Source: Chloracidobacterium sp.
GTDB lineage: Bacteria > Acidobacteriota > Blastocatellia > Pyrinomonadales > Pyrinomonadaceae
Assembly: GCA_016720705.1 (NCBI GenBank)
Contig: JADKKB010000007.1
Coordinates: forward strand, 124,001 to 188,000
Length of the DNA: 64,000 bases
Direction: 5' to 3'
Below are positions 51,017 to 58,472 of the stretch, piece by piece (the stretch's first letter is position 1; each line of letters starts with the position of its first letter). The position numbers were made by a program, and so were the translations under genes. The notes beneath the pieces are model-generated. The model worked only from the letters and a program-made list of their open reading frames with translations, was not told the DNA's origin and searched no databases.

Positions 51017-51253
51017 ATGCAGGTCGGATCGCGTCTGCTCGTCCGCTCTCGGGTGGAGTGGCGGCACGCGTCCATCAGCAAACTCGCTGACGAAAAGGTC
51101 GTTATCACTGTGTGCTCGCCGGGCGGGCGTACCTATCGCCTTCGCCGCAAGGCCGACGCTGAGGTCAGCCTCAGCGGACCGATCGCTATTCTGATCGCCG
51201 ACTACGGCGACGATTGGCATTCGAACTTTAGTAACTACGACACTCGCTGGTGA
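51017..51253 (+). CDS. Small hypothetical protein
   Basis: 78 residues from the ATG at 51017 (MQVGSRLLVRSRVEWRHASI). An in-frame GTG at 50981 would overlap the L,D-transpeptidase gene and add 12 residues. It has no signal peptide, is basic in the first half and ends in an acidic aromatic tail (DYGDDWHSNFSNYDTRW). It resembles small conserved hypothetical proteins with an SH3-like beta barrel, but I do not recognise it. It follows the transpeptidase by 11 bp. Codon use looks like its neighbours, which favours a real gene. Confidence 0.55.
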   Translation: MQVGSRLLVRSRVEWRHASISKLADEKVVITVCSPGGRTYRLRRKADAEVSLSGPIAILIADYGDDWHSNFSNYDTRW

Positions 51254-51323
51254 TCTGCCGCGTCATCCCCCAACCCGCTTTTGTTTACCCAAAATCCATT
51301 TGGTAAAATAAACTTTTGTCCAA

Positions 51324-54197
51324 ATGCCGGGAACCGAATCTATGCACGCCGCCACACCGAAAAAGGAAGATCAGATCGAGGTTCGCGGTGCGCGCGTCCA
51401 CAATCTTAAGAACATCAACGTCTCGATCCCGTTCAATAAATTAACGGTCATTACCGGCGTGTCCGGTTCGGGCAAATCGTCCCTCGCCTTTGATACGCTG
51501 TATGCCGAGGGACAACGCCGTTACGTCGAATCGCTCTCGGCCTACGCCCGCCAGTTTCTGGAGCGGATGGACAAGCCCGACGTTGATGAGATCACCGGCA
51601 TCGCCCCGGCGATCGCGATCCGGCAAAAGAATTCGACCAAGAATCCGCGCTCGACCGTCGCGACCCAGACCGAGATCTATGATTATCTCCGGCTGTTGTT
51701 TGCCCGGGCCGGACAGACCATTTGTCACAAATGCGGACGTGAGGTCAAAAAAGATTCGCCCGAATCGGCTGCGGACGAGATCCTGGCGGAACTGCCGGAC
51801 GGCACTCGATTCTATCTGCTGTTCCCTATTCAGGAAGAAGTTTCTCGTGAGATCGTCCGAACTGCAAAAAGAGGCAAGCCCAAGGCCTCGTCCAAAGATC
51901 TAAGTACGTCAGCATATCTCATTTCCCTGCTCCAACAGGGGTTTTCGAGGCTGTTTCGCGGCGGCGAGGTGATCGAACTCCAAAAGCCGGAGGATTATTC
52001 TTTTGACGATTTTGACGAAACGTTCGTCCTGATCGACAGGCTCAAGGCCGGCAGTGATATTCGCCAGCGGCTCGTCGATTCGCTCGAAACCTGCTTTCGC
52101 GAGGGCCACGCGGCCATTGTCGAAACCGCCGTACGCTCCGGCGAAACGGACGGCGTTCCGGCGATCCTAAAGTTCTCGGACCGCTACATCTGCAAATACG
52201 ACGGCACGCGATATGAGGAGCCGGAACCGCACCTTTTCAGCTTTAATTCACCATTCGGGGCGTGTCCGACGTGTCAGGGTTTCGGCAACACGATCGGCAT
52301 CGACTACGGCCGGGTCATCCCGAATCCGTTGATCTCACTTAAGGCCGGTGCGATCGAGCCGTTTACGCGGCCTCAGCACGCTTGGGCGCAGAAAGAACTC
52401 GTTAAATATTGCGCGGCGGCAAATATCGATATGACCGAGCCCTATGCGGATCTGCCGGATTTCCAGCAAAACTGCATCATCTACGGCGACGAAGGCTGGC
52501 GCGGCATTAAGGGCTTTTTTGAATGGCTCGAAACCAAGAAATATAAGCTCCACGTCCGTGTCTTTTTGGCTAAATACCGCGGATATACACGCTGCCCCGA
52601 TTGCGATGGCCAGCGACTGCGGCAAGAGGCACGCGACGTCAAGATCGGCGGCCGTTCACTGCCGGACATTGTCGAAATGTCGATCAGCGTCGCTCACGAG
52701 TTTTTCGGTCAGTTGGTGCTCGATAACGAACGTGCTCAGATCGCCGATAAACTGCTGACCGAAATTCGCCGTCGGATCAATTTCCTGGTCGAGGTCGGGC
52801 TCGATTATCTGACGCTCAACCGCCTCGCGGCGACCTTGTCGGGCGGCGAAGCTCAGCGGATCCAGCTTGCGACCAATCTCGGTTCGCTGCTGGTCGGCAC
52901 GCTCTATGTCCTAGACGAACCGAGCATCGGACTGCATCCGCGTGACAATTCGCGTTTGATCAGGATCCTGGAGAATTTACGCGACATCGGCAATACGGTC
53001 ATCGTCGTCGAACACGACGAAGAGACGATGCGATCAGCCGACCACGTCATCGATATCGGGCCGCACGCCGGTGAGCACGGCGGTGAACTCGTATTCGAGG
53101 GTGATTTCAAGCATTTGCTAAAGAGCAAGGCCTCGCTAACCGCCAAGTACCTTCGCGGCGAAGCCGAGATCAAAGTACCGCAAAATCGCCGGCCTGTAAC
53201 CAAGCGAAAGATCGAGATTACAGGTGCTCGCGAGCATAATCTCAAGGACGTCTCGGTCACTATACCGCTCGATATGCTCGTCTGTGTGACCGGCGTCTCC
53301 GGTTCGGGCAAATCGACGCTGATCCACGACGTGTTGTACGCCGGGCTGAAAAAGCAACGCGGCGAATGGAATGCCCACGTTGGATTTTTTAAGGAGATCA
53401 CCGGCGGAGACCTGATCGACGACATCGTCCTCGTCGACCAATCGCCCATCGGGCGCACTCCGCGCTCTAATCCGGTGACTTATATCAAGGCGTACGATGC
53501 GATCCGAGAGGTTTTTGCAGCGACCAATACGGCCAAGTCGAAAGGCTATAATGCATCGCACTTTTCGTTCAACGTGCCCGGTGGGCGATGTGATATTTGT
53601 CAGGGTAGCGGGACCGTCACGATCGAGATGCAGTTTTTGGCCGATGTCGAACTGACCTGCGAGGACTGCCGCGGGATGCGGTTCAAACAAGAGGTCCTTG
53701 ACGTCAAGTTTAAGGGCAAGAATATCCACGAAGTATTGCAGTTGACCATTCGCGAAGCGATCCTTTTCTTTAAGGATACTGCCAAGCTGACCTCGAAGCT
53801 GAAGGTTCTCGAGGCGGTCGGCCTCGGGTATCTGCGTCTCGGCCAATCGGCAACGACGCTCTCCGGCGGCGAAGCCCAGCGTGTAAAGCTCGCTTCGCAC
53901 CTCGCCCAAAAAACCTCTTCGCAGACGCTGTTTATCTTTGACGAACCGACGACCGGTCTGCATTTTGACGACATCAATAAACTGCTCACCGCCTTTCGTG
54001 CACTGATCGACAACGGCGGCAGCCTGCTAGTCATCGAACATAACATGGACGTCATCAAAACCGCCGACCACGTCATCGACCTCGGCCCCGAAGGCGGCAT
54101 CGGCGGCGGCGAGATCATCGCCACCGGCACCCCAGAGGAAGTCGCCGAAGTAAAGGACTCTTTCACAGGACAATTTCTGAAGGCAATGCTTCAATAG
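51324..54197 (+). CDS. uvrA: Excinuclease ABC subunit A
   Basis: Damage-recognition ATPase of nucleotide excision repair, 957 residues, full length. First Walker A: GVSGSGKSSLAFDTLYAEGQRRYVESLSAYARQF near 48-80. First ABC signature: LSGGEAQRIQLATNLG near 510, with Walker B YVLDEPSIGLHPRDN. Second Walker A: GVSGSGKSTLIHDVLY near 657; signature LSGGEAQRVKLASHLA near 850. Zinc-finger Cys pairs occur at CHKCGREV, CPTCQGFG, CPDCDGQRLRQE and CDICQGSGTV with CEDCRGMRFKQE. Both UvrB-binding and insertion domains are present. It is the last gene before the repeat-rich region. Not obviously linked to the upstream gene. Confidence 0.98.
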   Translation: MPGTESMHAATPKKEDQIEVRGARVHNLKNINVSIPFNKLTVITGVSGSGKSSLAFDTLYAEGQRRYVESLSAYARQFLERMDKPDVDEITGIAPAIAIRQKNSTKNPRSTVATQTEIYDYLRLLFARAGQTICHKCGREVKKDSPESAADEILAELPDGTRFYLLFPIQEEVSREIVRTAKRGKPKASSKDLSTSAYLISLLQQGFSRLFRGGEVIELQKPEDYSFDDFDETFVLIDRLKAGSDIRQRLVDSLETCFREGHAAIVETAVRSGETDGVPAILKFSDRYICKYDGTRYEEPEPHLFSFNSPFGACPTCQGFGNTIGIDYGRVIPNPLISLKAGAIEPFTRPQHAWAQKELVKYCAAANIDMTEPYADLPDFQQNCIIYGDEGWRGIKGFFEWLETKKYKLHVRVFLAKYRGYTRCPDCDGQRLRQEARDVKIGGRSLPDIVEMSISVAHEFFGQLVLDNERAQIADKLLTEIRRRINFLVEVGLDYLTLNRLAATLSGGEAQRIQLATNLGSLLVGTLYVLDEPSIGLHPRDNSRLIRILENLRDIGNTVIVVEHDEETMRSADHVIDIGPHAGEHGGELVFEGDFKHLLKSKASLTAKYLRGEAEIKVPQNRRPVTKRKIEITGAREHNLKDVSVTIPLDMLVCVTGVSGSGKSTLIHDVLYAGLKKQRGEWNAHVGFFKEITGGDLIDDIVLVDQSPIGRTPRSNPVTYIKAYDAIREVFAATNTAKSKGYNASHFSFNVPGGRCDICQGSGTVTIEMQFLADVELTCEDCRGMRFKQEVLDVKFKGKNIHEVLQLTIREAILFFKDTAKLTSKLKVLEAVGLGYLRLGQSATTLSGGEAQRVKLASHLAQKTSSQTLFIFDEPTTGLHFDDINKLLTAFRALIDNGGSLLVIEHNMDVIKTADHVIDLGPEGGIGGGEIIATGTPEEVAEVKDSFTGQFLKAMLQ

Positions 54198-54818
54198 GAA
54201 CATCGGTCCAATACGACTCTCTCATCTCGACCCTGCTGAGTACGGGATCCGGAAAATTGGGATCAGACGTGCCTTGAGGGCTTATCCCAACATTTCCCGT
54301 CCTCTGTATGCCCAAACGACCTTTTGCGCCTAACACACGCCACAAACCACCGTCAGAACCGGGAGAGATAGCGACTGGGTTCTTTCCCTTTCCGACGCTC
54401 CGAGCCGAAGACGAAGGCTTGATGGCACGACCGGCCGTTTCCAACTGACGAATCGGAAATGAGTCGATCAGGTTTCATGTAGCCAGCCGCTCGATCGAAG
54501 CTGTGCACGAATAGATGATGGCATTCGCTAATTACAGCGGTGCAAGTTTGAAAAGAATCTAACTAAAAACGGAGGCGCCGGTTGTTCTCTTTTGTCACCC
54601 AATCAAATGCTCCGATCGCATCCCAAAGATGCTATATTACCCGTGCGCTTGACTTCAGGGGGTTGCTTCATAGATGACCCCGATCGCTAAACCTTGGGAT
54701 CGGTGCAGGAGGTGGCTTTTCAGCAACTGTTACCAACACAACCATTTTTGGACTACTCAATATCCGGGAAATGTTGGATCCCAAAGGACGACCATGTAGT
54801 CAGCAATAATACTGAAAA
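54198..54818. other. Gene-poor spacer after uvrA containing the left inverted-repeat arm
   Basis: About 620 bp. The part next to uvrA (54198-54454) has an open frame on the minus strand that runs into the antisense of uvrA and looks like a decayed fragment rather than a gene. The left arm of the long inverted repeat (54456-54679) follows; 54680-54818 holds nothing I recognise except the upstream region of the next small gene. Confidence 0.5.
54456..54679 (-). repeat. Left arm of a ~225-bp inverted repeat
   Basis: Complementary to 56405-56628. The reverse complement shares long exact stretches with the right arm, for example GGGTGACAAAAGAGAACAAC and GAATGCCATCATCTATTCGT. I judge about 90% identity over 54456-54600 and about 80% over the rest. 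Weaker similarity continues toward uvrA (GGTCGTGCCATCA). The right arm lies next to the IS110-family transposase, so this arm is best read as a solo or decayed end of the same element. Confidence 0.8.
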
Positions 54819-55112
54819 ATGTTTGAAGATAATCAAAAAAGACAAAGAATTTTCCGCAAATTGTCGTTCATAACGGTATTTTTAGCTTTTGCTTGGGGAT
54901 TGCTTGGATTCTATATTTTCGCCACCGCTTCGCGGTTTTCAGACTCGGCGAATGGCAAAACACATCATATCTACTACAAGTCGACGGAATTTTATGTTTC
55001 GGATATTCAATATTACGTCTTCATTGGGCTTATGATAGCGGCATTTCTGAGTATCCCATTTTTTACGATGATTACCTCACCTAAAGTGGGTTTGTTTAAC
55101 TATGACGACTAA
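54819..55112 (+). CDS. Small two-TM membrane protein
   Basis: 97 residues, not recognised. Two hydrophobic segments (about 15-36, FITVFLAFAWGLLGFYIFATA, and 66-86, YVFIGLMIAAFLSIPFFTMI) flank a 25-residue polar loop; the tail is short and acidic (NYDD). The start codon follows an A-rich stretch (ATACTGAAAAATG) without a Shine-Dalgarno. Its AT-rich composition differs from the flanking genes, so it may be foreign DNA enclosed by the inverted repeat. Could be a cargo gene; function unknown. Confidence 0.5.
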   Translation: MFEDNQKRQRIFRKLSFITVFLAFAWGLLGFYIFATASRFSDSANGKTHHIYYKSTEFYVSDIQYYVFIGLMIAAFLSIPFFTMITSPKVGLFNYDD

Positions 55113-55424
55113 AATAAGAGCGATCGGGGTCACACTTGCGATATTGCGGTTCTCTATTCTGATTCATACTACTCGATCGTGAGAGCGATCCTGGTTGCCG
55201 TGTCGATGCAGCGATACGGGGCACGACTTCGCTATTATGATTCTTCATTAAACTTTGCCGGACATTGCCCTTCTCTTTCGATGCGATCGAGCGAGCGATG
55301 TCTTTTGGCTCTTCGCCGGTCGTGGGGTTTTGCGAGGCGGCGATAGCGTCATTTTGTACCTGTTGCGCCTTGGTGTCAATACAATTTTGGGCGATACGGT
55401 GACGGGTGACAAGTGGCGGGAGAG
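55105..55424 (-). pseudogene. Possible decayed gene remnant
   Basis: A stop-to-stop frame of about 105 codons on the minus strand without a good start. Its middle (around 55385-55255) translates to QNPTTGEEPKDIARSIASKE with codon choice like the resident genes. This suggests the C-terminal part of a lost gene. Low support; an accidental frame is the alternative. Confidence 0.25.
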
Positions 55425-55496
55425 ATCAACGAAGAGTTCCCTAACGCGGGGATCGTCTGAGTGGTCGGCGGCTCATTTTGATTTAACGAAGAACTT

Positions 55497-55590
55497 AAAC
55501 GCAGATGACGCAGATGACGTAGATAAGGGCGGATCTTAAGATCATCTCTTATAGATCGATCCGAAATATCGGCGTCATCCGCATTCAAAT
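55497..55590. repeat. Degenerate palindromic element
   Basis: ACGCAGATGACGCAGATGAC on the left and GGCGTCATCCGCATTC on the right are imperfect reverse complements, with GATCTTAAGATC near the centre. It resembles the '...CGCGGATGACGCGGATAA...' palindromes scattered between genes in many genomes. No product. Confidence 0.45.
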
Positions 55591-55721
55591 AAAGCCTTCT
55601 CGTGACGTTGCATCTATGCGACAGAAACGTATCGTTGCAATCCGTATTACAATTTAACCAGTCAATTGATCTTTGAAAACTAACGAATTATGCGAGTCCG
55701 AATCGAGCATCAATGACACGC

Positions 55722-55903
55722 TGCGCGCGCTGAGGTGTCGGGACATGGGACAGTTTGGTCAATACAGAATTTAGAATATCGAAGGTAGAGTTTAAGACGC
55801 TCAAACGTCTGTGTTTATCGCCAAACCAACCTTGTGTGCGCGGTGAGGTGGTGGGACTTGGGACAGTTTGTTCAATTCAGAATTTAGACTATCGAATATA
55901 GAA
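55722..55903. repeat. Two diverged 69-bp direct repeats
   Basis: 55722-55790 and 55835-55903 share GGGACAGTTTG, AGAATTTAGA, ATATCGAA/CTATCGAA and GCGCG(C/G)TGAGGTG blocks, spaced 113 bp. They are non-coding. Confidence 0.6.
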
Positions 55904-55947
55904 TAGGCAGATCAAAATACTCGGATCTTTCAAAAACACCTAAAACG

Positions 55948-56203
55948 TAATTTGAAACAGCTCAAAGCCACTAAATGCACCAAACACACAGGTTAGGACA
56001 TTTCTGAGCACATTTTTGAATGAACCCGATGGGTGTAAAATTAATTTGAAACAAAATCGATAGCTAAAGTCGCCATTCAAAGGGCTTAATTTGTTTCAAA
56101 TTGTTTGAAAACACAAAATTAATTTGAAACACTTTTCGTCCGTAACGCACAGCAAACGCACGGTTTAGCGTTACAGAACGTGTAAGCTGACTGTTTCAAA
56201 TTA
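55948..56203. repeat. AT-rich stretch with repeated TTAATTTGAAAC motif
   Basis: (T)TAATTTGAAAC occurs at 55948-55958, 56041-56052 and 56119-56130, and as its reverse complement GTTTCAAATTAA at 56192-56203; a further TTGTTTCAAATTGTTTGAAAAC sits near 56091-56113. No gene is seen between 55113 and 56404 apart from the remnant. The stretch is clearly AT-richer than its surroundings. Phased boxes could be protein-binding sites or remnants of terminal repeats. Confidence 0.5.
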
Positions 56204-56404
56204 AATTGACCTAATTTGGGACACTCCGAAGCGGACAACCGATCGAGATCCGTCTCAGTTTAGCTGCAGGCGATCTATTGAGTGAGACGATGTTACCGAT
56301 TGCGATAGGAGTTACAACGCCTGACCGCTTTTTCGACAACGACCTACTAAGACGGTCTCGTGCGATCTGCCCCGACGACTTCGTAACGCAATTTGAAATG
56401 TTTA

Positions 56405-56628
56405 GGGTCATCTATGAAGTAAGTACTCAAGTCAAGCGCACGGGTATTGTGGCATCTTTTGGATGCGGTTAGTGCGTTTGATTGGGTGACAAAAGAGAAC
56501 AACCGGCGCCTCCATTATTAGTTAGATTCTTTCAGATACGCACCGCTGTAATTAGCGAATGCCATCATCTATTCGTGCACAGCTTCGTTCGAGCGGCTGG
56601 CTACATGAAACCTGATCGGCTCATCTCG
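56405..56628 (+). repeat. Right arm of the ~225-bp inverted repeat; candidate IS110 bridge-RNA end
   Basis: Reverse complement of 54456-54679. It covers most of the 250 bp downstream of the IS110 transposase stop. Differences between arms cluster: 56511-56518 and 56531-56543 vary, and a stem-loop at the edge (CATCTCGA 56622-56629 with TCGAGATG 56636-56643) is replaced in the left arm by a different stem (TTTCC/GGAAA). Conserved scaffold with variable loops is what bridge RNAs show. The role is inference. Confidence 0.6.
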
Positions 56629-56656
56629 AACTATATCGAGATGGCTGGTCGTACCA

Positions 56657-57724
56657 TCAGACCTTCAGAGACTGAGCGGGTTTCCCCGTCACCTCTCCTG
56701 ACCCCTCGTACAAACCAACTTCGCCCCGCCGTGTAAACTCCTCGTAGCTGATATTGTCACGAAGCATGACATAACAGTTAATGAGAAGCTTACGGGCCGC
56801 TGCAACTTTTGCTTTCGGGCGGCCTCTACGACGGCTAACCTCGGAATAGAACTTCCGTATCTTCTTATCGCGACTTGCCTGGGCTGCCTGCCCGAGCAGG
56901 TACCTTGCGAGCCGCGAACCTCGCTTGCTGATCGAACCGATCCGCCTCGTCTCGCCCGAGCTTTTCTCCAACGGGTCGAGTCCTACAAATGCCACGACCT
57001 CTTCCTTACGGCGAAAGCGTCGAACATCGCCGAGCGTGTGAACAAGTGCCATGGCGTTGATCAGCCCGATGCCGGGATGCGTCATTAGCAATTGAGCACG
57101 CTCTTCCTTATTCGCCTCTTCCTCGAGCCTCGCCTCCACGGCCTTGATCTGGCGTGTCAGCTCGTCGCAAAGAACAAATCGAGAGCTGACCAGAAGCCGC
57201 TCGACCTGTGTCGTCTCAACCTCCTCGATCTTCTTTCTCGCCTTTACCGCCGGCAAACGGAACCGTGGCAAGCCCTTCGATCGTGCGAACGCCTGCAGCT
57301 GATTCACCACCGATGTCCGCTTGCTCACCAATGAGTGACGATAGTTCAGCAGATCGAGCATCTCTCGGCTCTGCTCGTTCCTCGGCGTGATCGCCGGAAA
57401 TGTCCCGCGCATCAATAGATCCAGGATCGTCTCCGCATCCCTGTGGTCGTTCTTGTGTCTCGATAATGCTGCTCGACGGATCATCCTAGGGTCTCCGATC
57501 TTGAGCGTCATTCCATTGTCAAAGAGCAACTTCTCAAACCACCACAGCGATCCCGTGGCCTCCGTTCCAATAACCGCGTCCTTTCCGCACTTGCGGTAAA
57601 ACGCCTTTATCCCCGCCTTATCGCTATGAAGAAACCGCTTATATCTGATCTCTCCATCCGCTTCATCCACAAAAGCAAGCGTCTGCTCATATGGATGAAA
57701 GTCAACCCCAATGTATACTGCCAT
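56657..57724 (-). CDS. IS110-family transposase (DEDD recombinase)
   Basis: 355 residues. The N-terminal DEDD RuvC-like domain has Asp8 (YIGVDFHPYEQT), Glu (GTEATGSLWW near 55) and the Asp pair in SRHKNDHRDAETI near 90-97. The C-terminal Tnp_20 domain starts near 210 (LLMTHPGIGLINAMALV) and contains the catalytic Ser in LEKSSGETRRIGSISKRG near 255. The frame is intact and all four acidic residues are present, so it may be active. The long central coiled coil (QIKAVEARLEEEANKEE) is normal. IS110 enzymes use a bridge RNA from the element's non-coding end to choose donor and target sites. Confidence 0.93.
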   Translation of the reverse strand: MAVYIGVDFHPYEQTLAFVDEADGEIRYKRFLHSDKAGIKAFYRKCGKDAVIGTEATGSLWWFEKLLFDNGMTLKIGDPRMIRRAALSRHKNDHRDAETILDLLMRGTFPAITPRNEQSREMLDLLNYRHSLVSKRTSVVNQLQAFARSKGLPRFRLPAVKARKKIEEVETTQVERLLVSSRFVLCDELTRQIKAVEARLEEEANKEERAQLLMTHPGIGLINAMALVHTLGDVRRFRRKEEVVAFVGLDPLEKSSGETRRIGSISKRGSRLARYLLGQAAQASRDKKIRKFYSEVSRRRGRPKAKVAAARKLLINCYVMLRDNISYEEFTRRGEVGLYEGSGEVTGKPAQSLKV

Positions 57725-57799
57725 TGTTGATCTCGCGGGTTGTTATTCTTTTGTCAGAATTCGAGTTTACACAAAAACTCGACTCCCGCGAGGTCAACA
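57725..57799. repeat. Nested hairpin at the 5' end of the IS110 transposase gene
   Basis: TGTTGAtCTCGCGGG (57725-57739) pairs with CCCGCGAGgTCAACA (57785-57799). Inside is TCGAGTTT/AAACTCGA (57761-57782). It lies between the transposase ATG and the DUF2695 stop. It may be the element end, a terminator for the DUF2695 transcript, or part of a structured RNA. Confidence 0.6.
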
Positions 57800-57809
57800 C
57801 TTCATAGCA

Positions 57810-58115
57810 TCAGTCATCGCCAAACTTGGCTCGCCAGTACGGTGCGACCTGCTTCATTACTTCGCAGTCACAGTAGCCGCCATTCTCGTTGAGCCAGTTG
57901 GTGATCTTCGGAAAATTGAGTCCGCGCTCCATCATATAACGCATCGAGTAACGCAGTGTGTGATCGCACTCTTTGTCGTAGAGTTCGTCTTCGACGTAAT
58001 CGAGCAATTCGCTCATCGATTCCTGCCCGGCAGGCATCGCGTTAAGAAATGCGTCGAGCTGTTCGCCATTCATTTGTTCGAGATTCTCGATCTGTCGTTT
58101 ACGTAAGATTGCCAT
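57810..58115 (-). CDS. DUF2695-domain protein
   Basis: 101 residues, cytosolic. The C-terminal half matches the DUF2695 pattern: CDHTLRYSMRYMMERGLNFPKITNWLNENGGYCDCEVM, with the conserved CDHT...GGYCDCE. The first 45 residues are acidic and helical (LLDYVEDELYDKE). Function unknown. The start at 58115 lies only 6 bp from the 88-bp repeat array, so any promoter lies in or beyond that array; no Shine-Dalgarno is seen. It is separated from the IS110 gene by a 75-bp hairpin. Confidence 0.85.
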   Translation of the reverse strand: MAILRKRQIENLEQMNGEQLDAFLNAMPAGQESMSELLDYVEDELYDKECDHTLRYSMRYMMERGLNFPKITNWLNENGGYCDCEVMKQVAPYWRAKFGDD

Positions 58116-58120
58116 AATAT

Positions 58121-58472
58121 ATGTCCATCAAACTTTAGTTTGATGATCTTGCAGCGAGGTCATTGAAGGCCAAATGCATTCTCCTGTCAACCGCGGTGTC
58201 GTCAAAATATGTCCATCAAACTTTAGTTTGATGATCTTGTAGCGAGGTCATTGAAGGCCAAATGCATTCTACTGTCAACGGCGGTGTCGTCAAAATATGT
58301 CCATCAAACTTTAGTTTGATGATCTTGCAGCGAGGTCATTGAAGGCCAAATGCATTCTACTGTCAACCGCGGTGTCGTCAAAATATGTCCATCAAACTTT
58401 AGTTTGATGATCTTGCAGCGAGGTCATTGAAGGCCAAATGCGTTCTCCTGTCAACGGCGGTGTCGTCAAACT
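58121..58472. repeat. 4 x 88-bp perfect-period tandem repeat with 20-bp palindromes
   Basis: Units start at 58121, 58209, 58297 and 58385, each exactly 88 bp, with only a few substitutions (for example C/T near the middle and CC/GG near the end). Each unit begins ATGTCCATCAAACTTTAGTT; the perfect palindrome CATCAAACTTTAGTTTGATG is at offset 6-25 (58126-58145 in unit 1). It fills the whole spacer between DUF2695 and the MFS gene. 88 is not a multiple of 3, so it does not encode a peptide repeat. There are no spacers, so it is not CRISPR. Confidence 0.92.

Larger units (their letters stand above)
56405..57800 (-). mobile_element. IS110-family insertion sequence (approximate bounds)
   Basis: A 355-residue IS110-type transposase is flanked by about 250 bp of conserved non-coding DNA downstream (56405-56656) and about 75 bp upstream (57725-57800) before the DUF2695 stop. 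Total about 1.4 kb, the normal size. Ends are set by the inverted-repeat arm and by the hairpin 57725-57799, not by target duplications, which this family does not make. A long non-coding 3' end resembles the IS1111 branch, where the bridge RNA lies there. Confidence 0.65.

Noticed and set aside
54163..54444. 93-codon minus-strand frame overlapping the end of uvrA
   Set aside because: Its last part is antisense to uvrA and its start lies in the fading edge of the inverted repeat. The middle looks protein-like but I could not support a gene.
58121..58472. Regular repeats resembling a CRISPR array
   Set aside because: The whole 88-bp period is repeated with no variable spacers, and no cas gene is near.
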